64,000 nt of DNA from Sipunculus nudus. Lineage: Eukaryota; Annelida; Sipuncula; Golfingiida; Sipunculidae. The number at the start of each line of letters is the position of its first letter. The stretch's first letter is position 1. A model generated the notes under the pieces. It was not told the DNA's origin. It did no database searches and saw nothing but the letters and a program-made list of their open reading frames with translations. The stretch spans positions 66,692,618 through 66,756,617 of the forward strand of contig CM049317.1 in assembly GCA_026874595.1 (NCBI GenBank), written 5' to 3'. The position numbers and the translations under genes were made by a program. Positions 1 to 10,781 of this stretch are shown one piece after another.

Positions 1-1297
1 TACGTTCCTCTTTTTTGAACTCAATGGACCTGTTCTACTCCGTGGTCGTTTCGCCTTAATGCTTTACGATCCAATGTTAGTGTCATCTCGACCTCCCAAG
101 GGTTGACCCAGCCATCGTCTACGGTTATATGGTAGCACGATCACAATGTTAATGTAAATTTTAGCAGAAGAATTTTAACAAACGATGAAATAAAATATGT
201 AAAAATATAGTTAACAGTAGATTAAATAGTTAATGTAAATTTTAGGAGAAAAAAATAGATGAAATGGTATATAACAATTTTAGCAGAAAACAATTGATGA
301 AAGTAAATGGGAATTTTAGCTAGTGACCTGTTAGCTGAACCTGAAGTTAACATTCCGTATTATGAAAAATGTATAACAATATTAAAGAGAAGATAGAATA
401 CTGTGCCTATATTTACGGTTTACCCTAGAAATAGATCAGTTAAAACAAATACATAATTCATTAGTTGAAAGTAAATGCGGCGATATTCCTGAAATATCAG
501 TCAGGGATGTTTTATGCATAGTGCGGAAATCAGGCACAGTTCAAGCAATATATCGTTGTCATTTCGTAAGACCAAGCTTAAACACATATCAATAGATCGG
601 TTATCGAGAAGATTTTGCTCTCACCTAAAGGTTAATTTAGTACTGTGTAACACACATCCTCCGAATGATCTAAATTGAAGGATGTAACTGGTATAAATGA
701 AAGCATTAATATTCCGAAAGGTCAAGCCAACAGACATTATGGCTCTTGCACTGTTATTGTTATGACTAGTAAAGGTGCTCGGGTCACAGTTTTTTATTTA
801 CTCGTGAAAATATATATCTAATATCATCGTGGGGATGAATGGTTTTCACTTTGTAATAAAAACAAGTATTCGGACAGAAGCTATATTCAATGTTCGTATA
901 TTATCAGAAGGCAGTGTAAAGTACCAGACTTCAGTACCAAACAAACCATTTTCTTGCCAGCTTAAGCGTTTAATGGATATGTGAAATACCGCAATAACCT
1001 TTTGTTTATATAACATATGGCTGGTAATTTCCATTTCAACAAAGGACAACTGGTCCTACTTCTGTGTCTATAATAATGCATACACAATGTAATTGCCATT
1101 AGTCTAATGTATAAATAATTGATTGATATATTGTATACTGGTTTCAATTTATCTTTTATTTAGGGTCAATGTGATAAATGATAATGATACCGTACCACCA
1201 GACGCTAAAATACAACAAAATACAGGGAATATACTTTGATCTGGGCGACACGATATACAGGACCTTTTTCGGTGTGTTCCGCTAATGTAACCTGCTG

Positions 1298-2763
1298 ATG
1301 ATGACAGAAAATACAACTAGTAAAGGTACATTTATAATTCCGAAATGGATAATATATAATAGGGAATCGTATTTTACATCTGCGATCAACATTCCATGTT
1401 TAAAAGAATGAAATATTCATATAACCTTGTAGTGTACAGAATTGTGCATTGTGTGACCATATGTTTATCAGGATCTCAGCGGCCATCCCGTTTTGTCACT
1501 GCTTTAGGTTCAACGGGTTATGAACCTACAGTAACTAACAGTTGGATAGGTGAGTATACGAATAAAATATTATCATTTATGAAGGGTTTGATAAATATTT
1601 ATTTGCCTGAATATTTCTTTACTTTTTTGCGTACATATACAAACATATTTACATAAAACTTGTTTTGTGTTGTGTAAGACAAGTTACGGGATCCGGCGGT
1701 GGTTGCTATTCTCTCTGCTGGTGGAACCTTAGTCTTGGTCGGAATAGCTCTGTATTGTGTAAGAAGCTCTAAATGCAACAGACAGCAAAGTCATCAGATA
1801 AGGTATATAAATATTACTGTGCTTAAACTGTTAACGTGGATACTGAGCGAATGTAGATTCAGTCAGTATCATTAGCTTTACATTTCGTTGTCGTACAAAA
1901 CAACATGTCAGAAAATTAATTTGTTATTTTCATGAATCAGGCCTAGAGTTAATTGTGAGCGATCAGTAAGGCGTTTTGGGAATCGATAACGCATGACCAC
2001 TACGAATTCTAATACCGGTATGTCGCATGTATAATCCAAATCAATAGTATTAAGTGCAATATCGACTTCAACGCTTCACTAGATAGTTGAGTCGCGCACC
2101 GCCCAGTTCCCACTCTGGCGTTTAGGTTTGTTGTGAAATGGAACAGTAGATACCTTTTAATATCCGATTTTAATTTAACACCTGAAATGCTACCTTTGGT
2201 TTTCCTTTTACATCAGATACCTTTATTGTTTGAAATTGAGTGAAATACTTATCATCCTCCTGATTCTTGAGACCCAAATAATAGTGGAATAGTGCAATAT
2301 TTCAATTTTAAATAGGGAGGAACAATCAAACATGAAAATAGAACCTCGCCCGGAGGGAGTCTCTCCGGTATGCAGTCATGTCAGTTTCATGCCTCTGTTC
2401 CAAGCTGTCCCGCTGAACAAGGAAATACGTACATGGAACAGGAAATACGAACCGTATTTCTACCATACTGCAATGGACGGTGGTGGTGCGGAATCGACTT
2501 GTAAATATAACACAATCGGTGGTACCTCAGGATATTTTCCGGCAAATCGTCTCATGGGACGAACTCCATCAAAACAGAGTGTGACAACAGCGAGCATTAT
2601 GTGTTACCCCGTGTCTTCCCCGTTAACTCCTGTGAACATGACACGGGTTTATTCGCTCGGCAGGATCAACGACCTGGAGCTGCGGCCGCTTCCAACTCCT
2701 CCTAAAGGTCCAAAGTTTCTGACTCCGCCAACATCCTCTTCCTGTTCCTCAGAGTCAGATTGA
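1298..2763 (+). CDS. Lectin-less receptor paralog, unit 1 (stem, TM, cytoplasmic tail)
   Basis: Predicted spliced gene of 223 residues. Exons: 1298-1319, 1472-1549, 1679-1802, 2316-2763. Every junction is GT-AG and the 672 coding bases stay in frame. The helix (about residues 40-61, AVVAILSAGG then LVLVGIALYCV) is followed by basic RSSKCNR, so the tail should be cytosolic. No lectin domain and no signal peptide remain: the old signal exon (about 1220-1319) has lost its ATG and contains TAA, and translation would have to start at one of two ATGs after that stop. The tail (exon 4) has TWNRKYEPY, NMTRVYSL and RPLPTPP and ends at a TGA where the 43-48 kb gene reads TCA. Expression is unproven; it may be a decaying copy. 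Exon homology is sure, protein production is inference. Confidence 0.6.
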
Positions 2764-3750
2764 AGCGAGTAAGAATCCGCAAAAGGCGGCAAGTTGACAT
2801 TACATGCACCAACACTTAGAAAGACTTCAAGGATGTTTAACGATTGTATTATTTTAACCCTAATTCTTTTCATTTTTTGACTTTGGGTTAGGATCTTGCA
2901 AAAATGTATGTATGTTTGTGTTCTAAATAAATAGGATACTGTTTTGTAAGGGATTATAATAAATAAGAGCAGAGAAGGATTGTAGATTATCTGATCATAA
3001 GAATAAAAATTTGAACATACCCATTAAGAATAATCTCGTTAATTTATAGTACAATTTAAAGTACAAAGAACAAAACCGCATTTGGACAGAAACCACAATT
3101 AAATATAACAATATAATTGTACATGTTTACACTGAGGTATGATTTATGATTTCAACACAATGAAGCCTTAGGGATTTCGATGATAAGGGGAGATTATTAA
3201 TAACAAATGAGGAACTACATCCTGCGTAAAACCAGTAACGCATTCAGGGGCACTATTGATCATTTCAAATAAATCTGGATGTTTATAATATAAACTTATA
3301 CAAGGTATATGTTATGTATTTTCTACATGTTTATATGTCTGTTTGAGAATAAACTTGTATCCGCAATAGCAAATTATCCGGATCATGTATCGGTTTACTC
3401 TATGCGCAATGTGCAGTATTAGTGCAGTCTGGTCTACAGTGGTCCGCTGCAGAGACGGGCTACAGTGATTCCGTCTACTTTTTCCGGTTTACAGTAACCG
3501 GTTCCTATTGGGACATGTTTTCGAATTTCATACAGAGAACCGACTTTTATGTGTATTCACGCTTTATCTCTGTGTAAAACGATTACCTTGGTTATTCATA
3601 TATTTCTCTAGATAATATATGCCGACACCATAAAAGGCCATCAGTTTTTCGTGCTGCAAGCAATGCTGCTGTGTCGGCACAACTGGCTTCGCCACTGGAA
3701 CGTTACTTCTCTGGTTCCTATAAGAGTATGCTGGAACACATAGAGGCTTG

Positions 3751-3822
3751 ATATCATCTTTAGCTTAATGGTTGAGCAGACGAACGGCATCGGCAGGTCA
3801 TGGGTTCGATTTCTATACCACA
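3751..3822 (+). repeat. tRNA-derived (SINE-like) element, unit 1
   Basis: TAGCTTAATGGTTGAGCA looks like a pol III A box inside a D-arm (GCT paired with AGC), and GGGTTCGATTT about 35 bases on looks like a B box. The flanking ATGGG and TCTAT close a 5-bp T-arm with a 7-base loop. The acceptor stem and anticodon arm are poor, so it is read as a tRNA relic or SINE head, not a working tRNA gene. Just upstream (about 3620-3680) CCGACAC and GTGTCGG form a short inverted repeat. Confidence 0.55.
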
Positions 3823-4131
3823 TGAATCACATTTTTTGTGTATTCATGTTCTATCACAATATGTAAATTACTGATAATTCGAATAAATAATATTTATTTG
3901 TGTACATCTGTCGAAAGATTATTATCGTTAGTCTGGCCAAATATACGGGTAAGGGACTGATATAAAATGGTCGTAATTTGCTCGCATTTTACAGATGGTT
4001 GTTCAGTATATTATATCTTACTTAAAACAGGTACGTGTCAGTATTGTACACTTAACAGCACCCTTTTTACATTTGACAGCTAAAGGAGAATAACCTTTTT
4101 GCTATTTTAAGTGTTACGATCTTCTTCTAAG

Positions 4132-4289
4132 AGACTTGTCGGTCTGATTGGCAAAGTTTATCTCCATGGAGCCAGTGCATATTCGATTACTACGGAAAAT
4201 ACAAGTTGCAGCATTCAAGATTTTGGCCAGAAACAGGCTGCGTATTATACACAGGGTTATGTGTTTTCCCTCAGAAATTGTTGCTCTAA
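4132..4289 (+). pseudogene. Exon-like frame resembling a thrombospondin type 1 repeat, unit 1
   Basis: An open frame without ATG follows a good acceptor (cttcttctaag) and begins in phase 1. It reads CRSDW then SLSPWSQC, then FWPETGC and CVFPQ, i.e. the W...WSxC start and late cysteines of a TSR-like module, but the middle CG and R motifs of classic TSRs are not seen. Most differences between units 1, 2 and 3 are synonymous in this frame (GAT/GAC, GGA/GGC, CCA/CCG, TTC/TTT), which suggests past coding. No clear donor is seen. Probably a gene fragment carried along by the array. Confidence 0.3.
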
Positions 4290-4859
4290 ATAGGGGTGCG
4301 GATTATCAACGGTAGCGGATTATCCACGGGGGAAAACGGTATCGATTTATCATCAACGAATATAGACACTATAAAAGAATTAAGCTGTTTATTCATGCCT
4401 CACGGTCGATATAATAATGAAATATACTTTTCATAAACTAGAACATGACAACAAAGAACTCCTAGTGCGTTGTAATACATCAAGTCGGAATGAGTTCTTT
4501 TGAGACATAATCCCTTTCTTGTGCCATTAACCGAGACCACTTGGTTGCGTGACTCCATGACGAATATTGTAGGTATCAGTTCATTATGCTTCATATAATC
4601 AATATTAACATTTCTTTCGAGTTTCTAATGATAACATTGATAACTGCTCGCCGAACCTGGATCGAGAATCCATGCATGTCAGACCTCACAATAAGTGCCA
4701 CCAAAGGGACCTCAATAAAGTGGTTACAGTTTTTAGGTATTAATTTAAGCGTGGTTTGACTATCAAGGATGTGGCAACAGTCCGAATGGCAATACGTTTT
4801 GATTTAAAAGCTGAAATTACTTCTTAGGCTTTATATATTATTTATTTATGATATTGTAA

Positions 4860-5460
4860 TTTTACAATTGCTTCTTAAGAAGCGTAAGATTTCCGCTGCC
4901 TCGGGAGCGTATATGATTCCAGCTCAGTTTAAATCGTATTTAAAAAAAGTTTTTTTTTTTTAATTATATTTAAGTATAAAGTAAATGAGAAGAAATCATA
5001 GGTTGGCAAACAAAGAAATGCGTGTTACTGCAAAAACATAAGACAATATATTATCTGATAAAACAAAAGAAATACTATAGTACCATGAAGAAAAAAAAAC
5101 TTTTTTCTTTTAAAATTACACAAAAATGGGCGATATTTGACAGAGCTGAATGCTTACTTAACAGCCGTGGGGTTGAAGGGGGGGGGGGGAGGGTATACTG
5201 AGAGGAAATTAATGTCACTAAAATCCATATTCACAACCAACTGTCTATTCTCACCAAAGAATAGAGAGAGCCAATATTTATTAGTATGTCTTTAACACCA
5301 CCATAACTAAAAAACACATTGTAGCTTTATTAGGTGTGACTTAAACTTCGGGTTCGACACGCAAAAGAAATACAAGAAAAACTCACAGAATAGTCCATCA
5401 TATTTATTATAACCAAATCATTTTTTACAATATTTACAAGACTTAAACGATCTGTTATGG
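4860..5460. other. Type A spacer, unit 1
   Basis: About 600 bp present in units 1, 2 (12862-13475) and 4 (30650-31235) and replaced by the type B segment in units 3 and 5. It starts near the palindrome GCTTCTTAAGAAGC and holds a poly-G run of variable length (5177-5189 here). No coding frame was recognised. Confidence 0.7.
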
Positions 5461-5714
5461 TTACATTAATATTGTCCAAACCAGACACCCATAAACTAGA
5501 AATTTCTTTGCACCGCAGGTGCCAAAGTATCCCAAAACATTAAATCCCCCCCTTTAAGAATAGGCCCCATCTTCAGCAGCATATACTGACACTTAGCAAG
5601 CGACTATGGTTTCTTCCATCTATCGACTTGAGAAACATATTTCCCACCAAATATGGGGGCCAATATGTTGAATCTCTCTTGAGAAAAGAGCATTAATTTA
5701 TTTTACAGAAACAG

Positions 5715-6010
5715 TAAAGTAGGTGGCGCCACCTGTCAGGTTTCAAGAAAATTTTCCAAGATGGATAGACATGCCAAATTTATGACCAAGACATTGAATC
5801 ACTCAAGAGATTTTCACCAAAAGCACAGGTACAGATGAACACCATGGCAAAAGGATTGCTGATGGCGCCATCAATCTTGAGTACAAAATGTAGGAGTCCA
5901 AGATCTATGGTTATGCACTTTTTCAGGCCAATAGGGCAAATCACTCCTCAGAAAAGGGTATTAATTTATTCTAAAAAAAACCGGGAAGGTATGTGGCGCC
6001 ACCTGTATGG
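5715..6010. repeat. 270-bp repeat bounded by GGTGGCGCCACC palindromes, unit 1
   Basis: GGTGGCGCCACC at 5722-5733 and its near copy at 5993-6002 bound a 270-bp monomer, with a second palindrome GATGGCGCCATC in the middle (5861-5872). The text after each palindrome (ctttccaagatgg) repeats, showing tandem origin. A further GGTGGCGCCACC lies at 7401-7412, past the satellite. No coding role is apparent. Confidence 0.7.
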
Positions 6011-6059
6011 TTTATGAGAAAACTTTCCAAGATGGATGGAAATATAAAAGTCAAGTTTG

Positions 6060-7180
6060 AAACCAAAAAATCAATCCTTGTGACCTTAAAATGGATAGGG
6101 TTCTTCCTCTATTGGCAGGTGAACTATATGTTCAAGATAAAAAGTCTGAAATGAAAAGTTTGGCTGAAAAGGCTTCAACAATATTTTCAAAGATATGTGC
6201 TCTGTGACCTTGATCTTTGACCTCATGACCTCAAAATCAATAGAGGTCTTGCTTTATTGATCAGCCATAAATAAGTCAAGCCTAAAATCAATATATCAAT
6301 CCAAGCTGGAATTATCATCCCTGAACCTAAGTTTTGGACAGATGGTTCCTGTGACCTTCACCTTTGACCTTGTGCCCTCAAAATCGATAGGGGTCTTCCT
6401 CTCATGGCTGGTGAACTGTGTGTGCAAGACAAAAAGGTCTGAAATGAAAGGTTTGGCCGAAAATAAAGCCACAATCTTTTCAAAGATGTGTGTCCTGTGA
6501 CCTTGACCTTTTATCTCATGACCTCAAAATCAATAAAGGTCTTGCTTTATTGATGGTCCATATATAGGTCAAGCTTGAAATCCATATATCAATCCGAGCT
6601 GGAATTACCATCCGGAATCTAATTTTTTGACAGACAGCTCCTGTGGCCTTGACCTTTGACCTTGTGACCCAAAAATTGATATGGATCATCCTCTATTGGT
6701 TTGTGAACTATATGTGCAAGATAAAAGGACTGAGATGAAAAGTTTGGATGAAAATGCATCAAAAAATTTTTTAAAGATGTGTCTTGTGACCTTGACCTTT
6801 GACCTCGTGACCCAAAAATGAATTGGGATCTTGCTGTTTTAATGGGAGATATATAAGTAAAATTTGAAATCCATACATCAAAAAAAGCTGGAATTATGAT
6901 CCGGAAACAGATAGCTCCTGTCGCCTTGACCTTTGACCTTGTGACCCCAAAATTGATATGGATCATCCAATATTTGCTGGCGAGCTTTATCTTCAAGATG
7001 GAAGACCTGAGATTAAAAATTTGGCTTAAAATGCATCCACAACATTTTTAAAGATGTGAGTCCAGTGACCTTAATCTTTGACCTCATGACCCTAGAACCT
7101 AAAGGGTTCTTACATTAGTGGTGGGCCATACATAAGTCACGCTTGAAATCCATATGGCTATCAAACCTGGAAATACCATA
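6060..7180. repeat. ~143-bp satellite with TGACCTTGACCTTTGACC cores, unit 1
   Basis: About eight tandem monomers. The core falls at about 6080, 6203, 6351, 6496, 6643, 6785, 6919 and 7064, so the spacing is mostly 134-148 bp. Neighbouring monomers alternate between two versions (tcatgacctcaaaatcaat and ttgtgacccaaaa types), giving a dimer of about 290 bp. Each core holds two or three TGACCT-type hexamers; TGACCTTTGACC has the geometry of a DR1 nuclear-receptor element on the minus strand. This core is widespread in bivalve genomic repeats, from memory. Confidence 0.75.
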
Positions 7181-7667
7181 AGAGGTGTGTGATTTTCACA
7201 AAATATGGAAAAATTAAAGGTCAAGGCCACTGTGATGGTAAAGATAATGACCCAAATTTAAATATTCATATATCCAATCTCTGTACATGTTCATAATATG
7301 TAAGAAATCTGTCCATTAGTTATTGGCTTATAATGCTCACAGTACTGTCAAGTGGCAAAATTTGAGGTATTAAAAGACGTAAAACAAGAAAAGGATAATA
7401 GGTGGCGCCACCAGTTTCCATCATATCATAAGGCTATCCAAGATCTTCGGTAACCTTGATTTTTGGACCAGTTCATGCATTTTTTTTAGATATTTAAGAA
7501 TTTGTGTTATTTTCAGCAAAAATGGACCTATTCAAGGTCAAGCTCAATCCCCCAGCAAAGGTCATGACCTCATTTTAAATAGGCTTCGTCCATTTACCTA
7601 TATCTATACAAATGTAAAGTATGAAATTAGCAGTGAATAATTTTTTTAGTTTTCCCGCTCACGAGGT

Positions 7668-7720
7668 TTTTCTGCGGTGACGGCGGTGGCAGAGGCGGCG
7701 GCGGGACCGGCGTGAAACCA
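7668..7720. repeat. GC-rich GGC/GGT triplet tract, unit 1
   Basis: Short CpG-rich stretch of GCGGTG/GGCGGC triplets in otherwise AT-rich DNA. Copies: 15315-15357, 25385-25432 and 33435-33480. Absent from unit 5. It lies about 350 bp before each unit junction and could be a promoter-like island, but no gene start was recognised there. Confidence 0.6.
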
Positions 7721-9346
7721 TAGTATCCTGACTTTGTCTGGGAATACAATTAATTTTAATACATATTGCAACATACTTATAGCTAAAACGTAATGGTGTC
7801 TTCAGTCCGAAATTATGGCGTCTAAACACACCCCTGGGACTGCAAAAGACTTGTTTACGTTTCTCAAACAGTTCACATTATTAAAGTTTCAACAATCCTA
7901 AGATACCCGGGATGGTACATCCTTACCAGGCCTGGCAACACATCATCATAGTCCATAAAATACGAGCAGCCCTCGCAAGCTTTCAAGAGTAGGGGCTTTA
8001 TAAGTAATCGTCACAATAACAAGTTCCAAACATAGTCGAAATAACAAAGATTTTACGTTCTTCTTTTTTGAACTCAATGGACCTGTTCTCCTCCGTGGTC
8101 GTTTCGCCTTAATGCTCTACGATCCAATGTTTGTGTCACCTCGACCTCCCAAGGGTTGACCCAGCCATCGTCTACGGTTATATGGTAGCACCATCACAAT
8201 GTTAATGTAAATTTTAGCAGAAGAATTTTAACAAAAGATGAAATAAGATATGTAAAATTTAGTTAAAGGTAGATTAAATAGTTAATGTAAATTTTAGGAG
8301 AAAAAAATAGATGAAATGGTATATAACAATTTTAGCAGAAAACAAATGATGAAAGTAAATGGGAATTTTAGCTAGTGACCTGTTAGCTGAACCTGAAGTT
8401 AACATTCCGTATTATGAAAAATGTATAACAATATTAAAGAGAAGATAGCATACTGTGCCTATATTTACGGTTTACCCTAGAAATAGATCAGTTAAAACAA
8501 ATACATAATTCATTAGTTGAAAGTAAATGCGGCGATATTCCTGAAATATCAGTCAGGGATGTTTTATGCATAGTGCGGAAATCAGGCACAGTTCAAGCAA
8601 TATATCGTTGTCATTTCGTAAGACCAAGCTTAAATACATATCAATAGATCGGTTATCGAGAAGATTTTGCTCTCACCTAAAGGTTAATTTAGTACTGTGT
8701 AATACACATCCTCCAAATGATAGAAATTGAAGGATGTAACTGGTATAAATGAAAGCATAAATATTCCGAAAGGTCAAGCCAACAGACATTATGCCTCTTG
8801 CACTGTTATTGTTATGACCAGTAAAGGTGCTCGGGTCACAGTTTTTTATTTACTCGTGAAAATATATATCTAATATGATCGTGTGGATGAATGGTTTTCA
8901 CTTTATAATAAAAACAAGTCCTCGGACAGACGCTATATTCAATGTTCGTATATTATCAGAAGGCAGTGTAAAGTACCAGACTTCAGTACCAAACAAACCC
9001 TTTTCTTGCCAGCTGAAGCGTTTAATGGATATGTGAAAAACCGCAATAACCTTTTGTTTATATAACATATGGCTGGTAATTTCCATTTCAACTAAGGACA
9101 ACTGGCCTACTGCTGTGTCTATAATAATGCATACACAATGTAATTGCCATTAGTCTAATGTATAAATAATTGATTGATATATTGTATACTGGTTTTATTA
9201 TCTTTTATTTAGGGTCAATGTGATAAATGATAATGATACGGCACCACCAGACGCTAAAATCCAACAAATTACAAGGAATGTACTTTGATCTGGGCGACAC
9301 GATATACAGGACCTTTTTCGGTGTGTTCCGCTAATGTAACCTGCTG

Positions 9347-10781
9347 ATGATGACAGAAAATACAACTAGTAAAGGTACATTTATAATTCCGAAAGGGATA
9401 ATATATAATAGGGAATCGTATTTTACATCTGCGATCAACATTCCATGTTTAAAAGAATGAAATATTCATATAACCTTGTAGTGTACAGAATTGTGCATTG
9501 TGTGACCATATGTTTTATTAGGATCACAGCGGCCATCCCGTTTTGTCACTACTTAAGGTTCAACGGGATATGAACCTACAGTAACTAACAGTTGGATAGG
9601 TGAGTATACGAATAAAATATTATCATTTATGAAGGGGTTTGATGAATATTTATTTGCCTGAATATTTCTTTACTTTTTTGCGTACATATACAAGCATATT
9701 TACACAAATAAAACTTGTTATGTGTTGTGTAAGACCAGTTACGGGACCCTGCGGTGGTTGCTATTCCCTCTGCTGGTGGAACCTTAGTCTTGGTCGGAAT
9801 AGCTCTGTATTGTGTAAGACGCTCTAAATGCAACAGACAGCAAAGACATCAGATAAGGTATATAAATGTTACTGTGGTTAAACTGTTAACGTGGATACTG
9901 AGCGAATGTAGAATCAGTCAGTATCATTAGCTTTACATTTCGTTGTAGTACAAAACAATATGTCAGAAAATGAATTTGTTATTTTCTTGAATCAGGCCTA
10001 AAGTAAATTGTGAGCGATCAGTAAGGCTATTTTTTGGAATCGATAAATCATGACCACTACGAATTCTAATACCGGTATGTCGCATGTATAATCCAAATCA
10101 ATAGTATTAAGTGCAATATCGACTTCAACGCTTCACTAGATAGGTGAGTCGCGCACCGCCCAGTTCCCACTCTGGCGTTTAGGTTTGTTGTGAAATGGAA
10201 CAGTAGATACCTTTTAATATCCGATTTTAGTTTAACACCTGAAATGCTACCTTTGGTTTCCTTTTTACATCAGATACCTTTATTGTTTGACCTAAATAAT
10301 AGTGGAATAGTGCAATATTTCAATTTTAAATGGGGAGCAACAATCAAACATGAAAATAGAACCTCGCCCGGAGGGAGTCTCTCCGGAGTGCAGTCAGGTC
10401 AGTTTTATGCCTCGGTTCCAAGCTGTCCAGCTGAACCAGGAAATACGTACATGGAACAGGAAATACGAACCGTATTTCTACCATACTGCAATGTACGTTG
10501 GTGGTGCGGAATCGACTTGTAAATATAACACAATCGGTGGTACCTCAGGATATTATCCGGCAAATCGTCTCATAGGACGAACTCCATCAAAACAGAGTGT
10601 GACAACAGCGAGCATTATGTGTTACCCCGTGTCTTCCCCGTTAACTCCTGTGAACATGACACGGGTTTATTCGCTCGGCAGGATCAACGACCTAGAGCTG
10701 CGGCCGCTTCCAACTCCTCCTAAAGGTCCAAAGTTTCTGACTCCGCCAACATCCTCTTCCTGTTCCTCAGAGTCAGATTGA
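9347..10781 (+). pseudogene. Broken lectin-less receptor copy, unit 2
   Basis: Same four exons as unit 1: 9347-9368, 9522-9599, 9734-9857 and about 10334-10781. The stem exon has TAA in place of a Leu codon (cttaag against ctttag in unit 5). The tail exon's acceptor is destroyed by one A-to-G change (aaatgggg for aaataggg). The helix also carries a Pro for Leu (AVVAIPSAGG). The tail frame itself is open for 143 codons from an internal Met, but that Met is not a natural start in the family. Called a pseudogene on the two independent lesions. Confidence 0.8.

Larger units (their letters stand above)
1..8053 (+). repeat. Tandem array unit 1 (type A, about 8.05 kb)
   Basis: First visible copy of the head-to-tail array. 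The start is placed arbitrarily at the motif tacgttcctc, which recurs at about 8054, 15710, 25788 and 33818. Order inside: 5' leader with short conserved frames (300-1150), receptor module (1220-2763), tRNA-like element (3751-3822), TSR-like frame (4132-4289), type A spacer with a poly-G run (4860-5460), palindrome repeats (5715-6010), ~143-bp satellite (6060-7180) and GC-rich triplet tract (7668-7720). From 1 to about 2670 it is nearly identical to unit 3 and clearly closer to it than to unit 2. The left boundary of the array lies outside the window. Confidence 0.93.

Noticed and set aside
2332-2763. Stand-alone 143-codon gene starting at the internal Met of the tail exon
   Set aside because: Frame and homology continue upstream of that Met to the acceptor at 2316, and the full-length gene has no Met there; it is an internal exon.
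2649-2873. Antisense open frame of 74 codons opposite the tail exon, present in every unit
   Set aside because: It is the shadow of the conserved tail exon; GC-rich Pro/Ser codons read backwards give Gly/Arg/Ser runs. No splice or start support.
3751-3822. Functional tRNA gene
   Set aside because: A and B boxes and the T-arm are good, but acceptor and anticodon stems do not pair well, and it occurs once in every unit as part of the repeat.
6619-6996. 125-codon minus-strand frame in the satellite
   Set aside because: Repetitive product tracking the ~143-bp monomer; not kept in frame between units.
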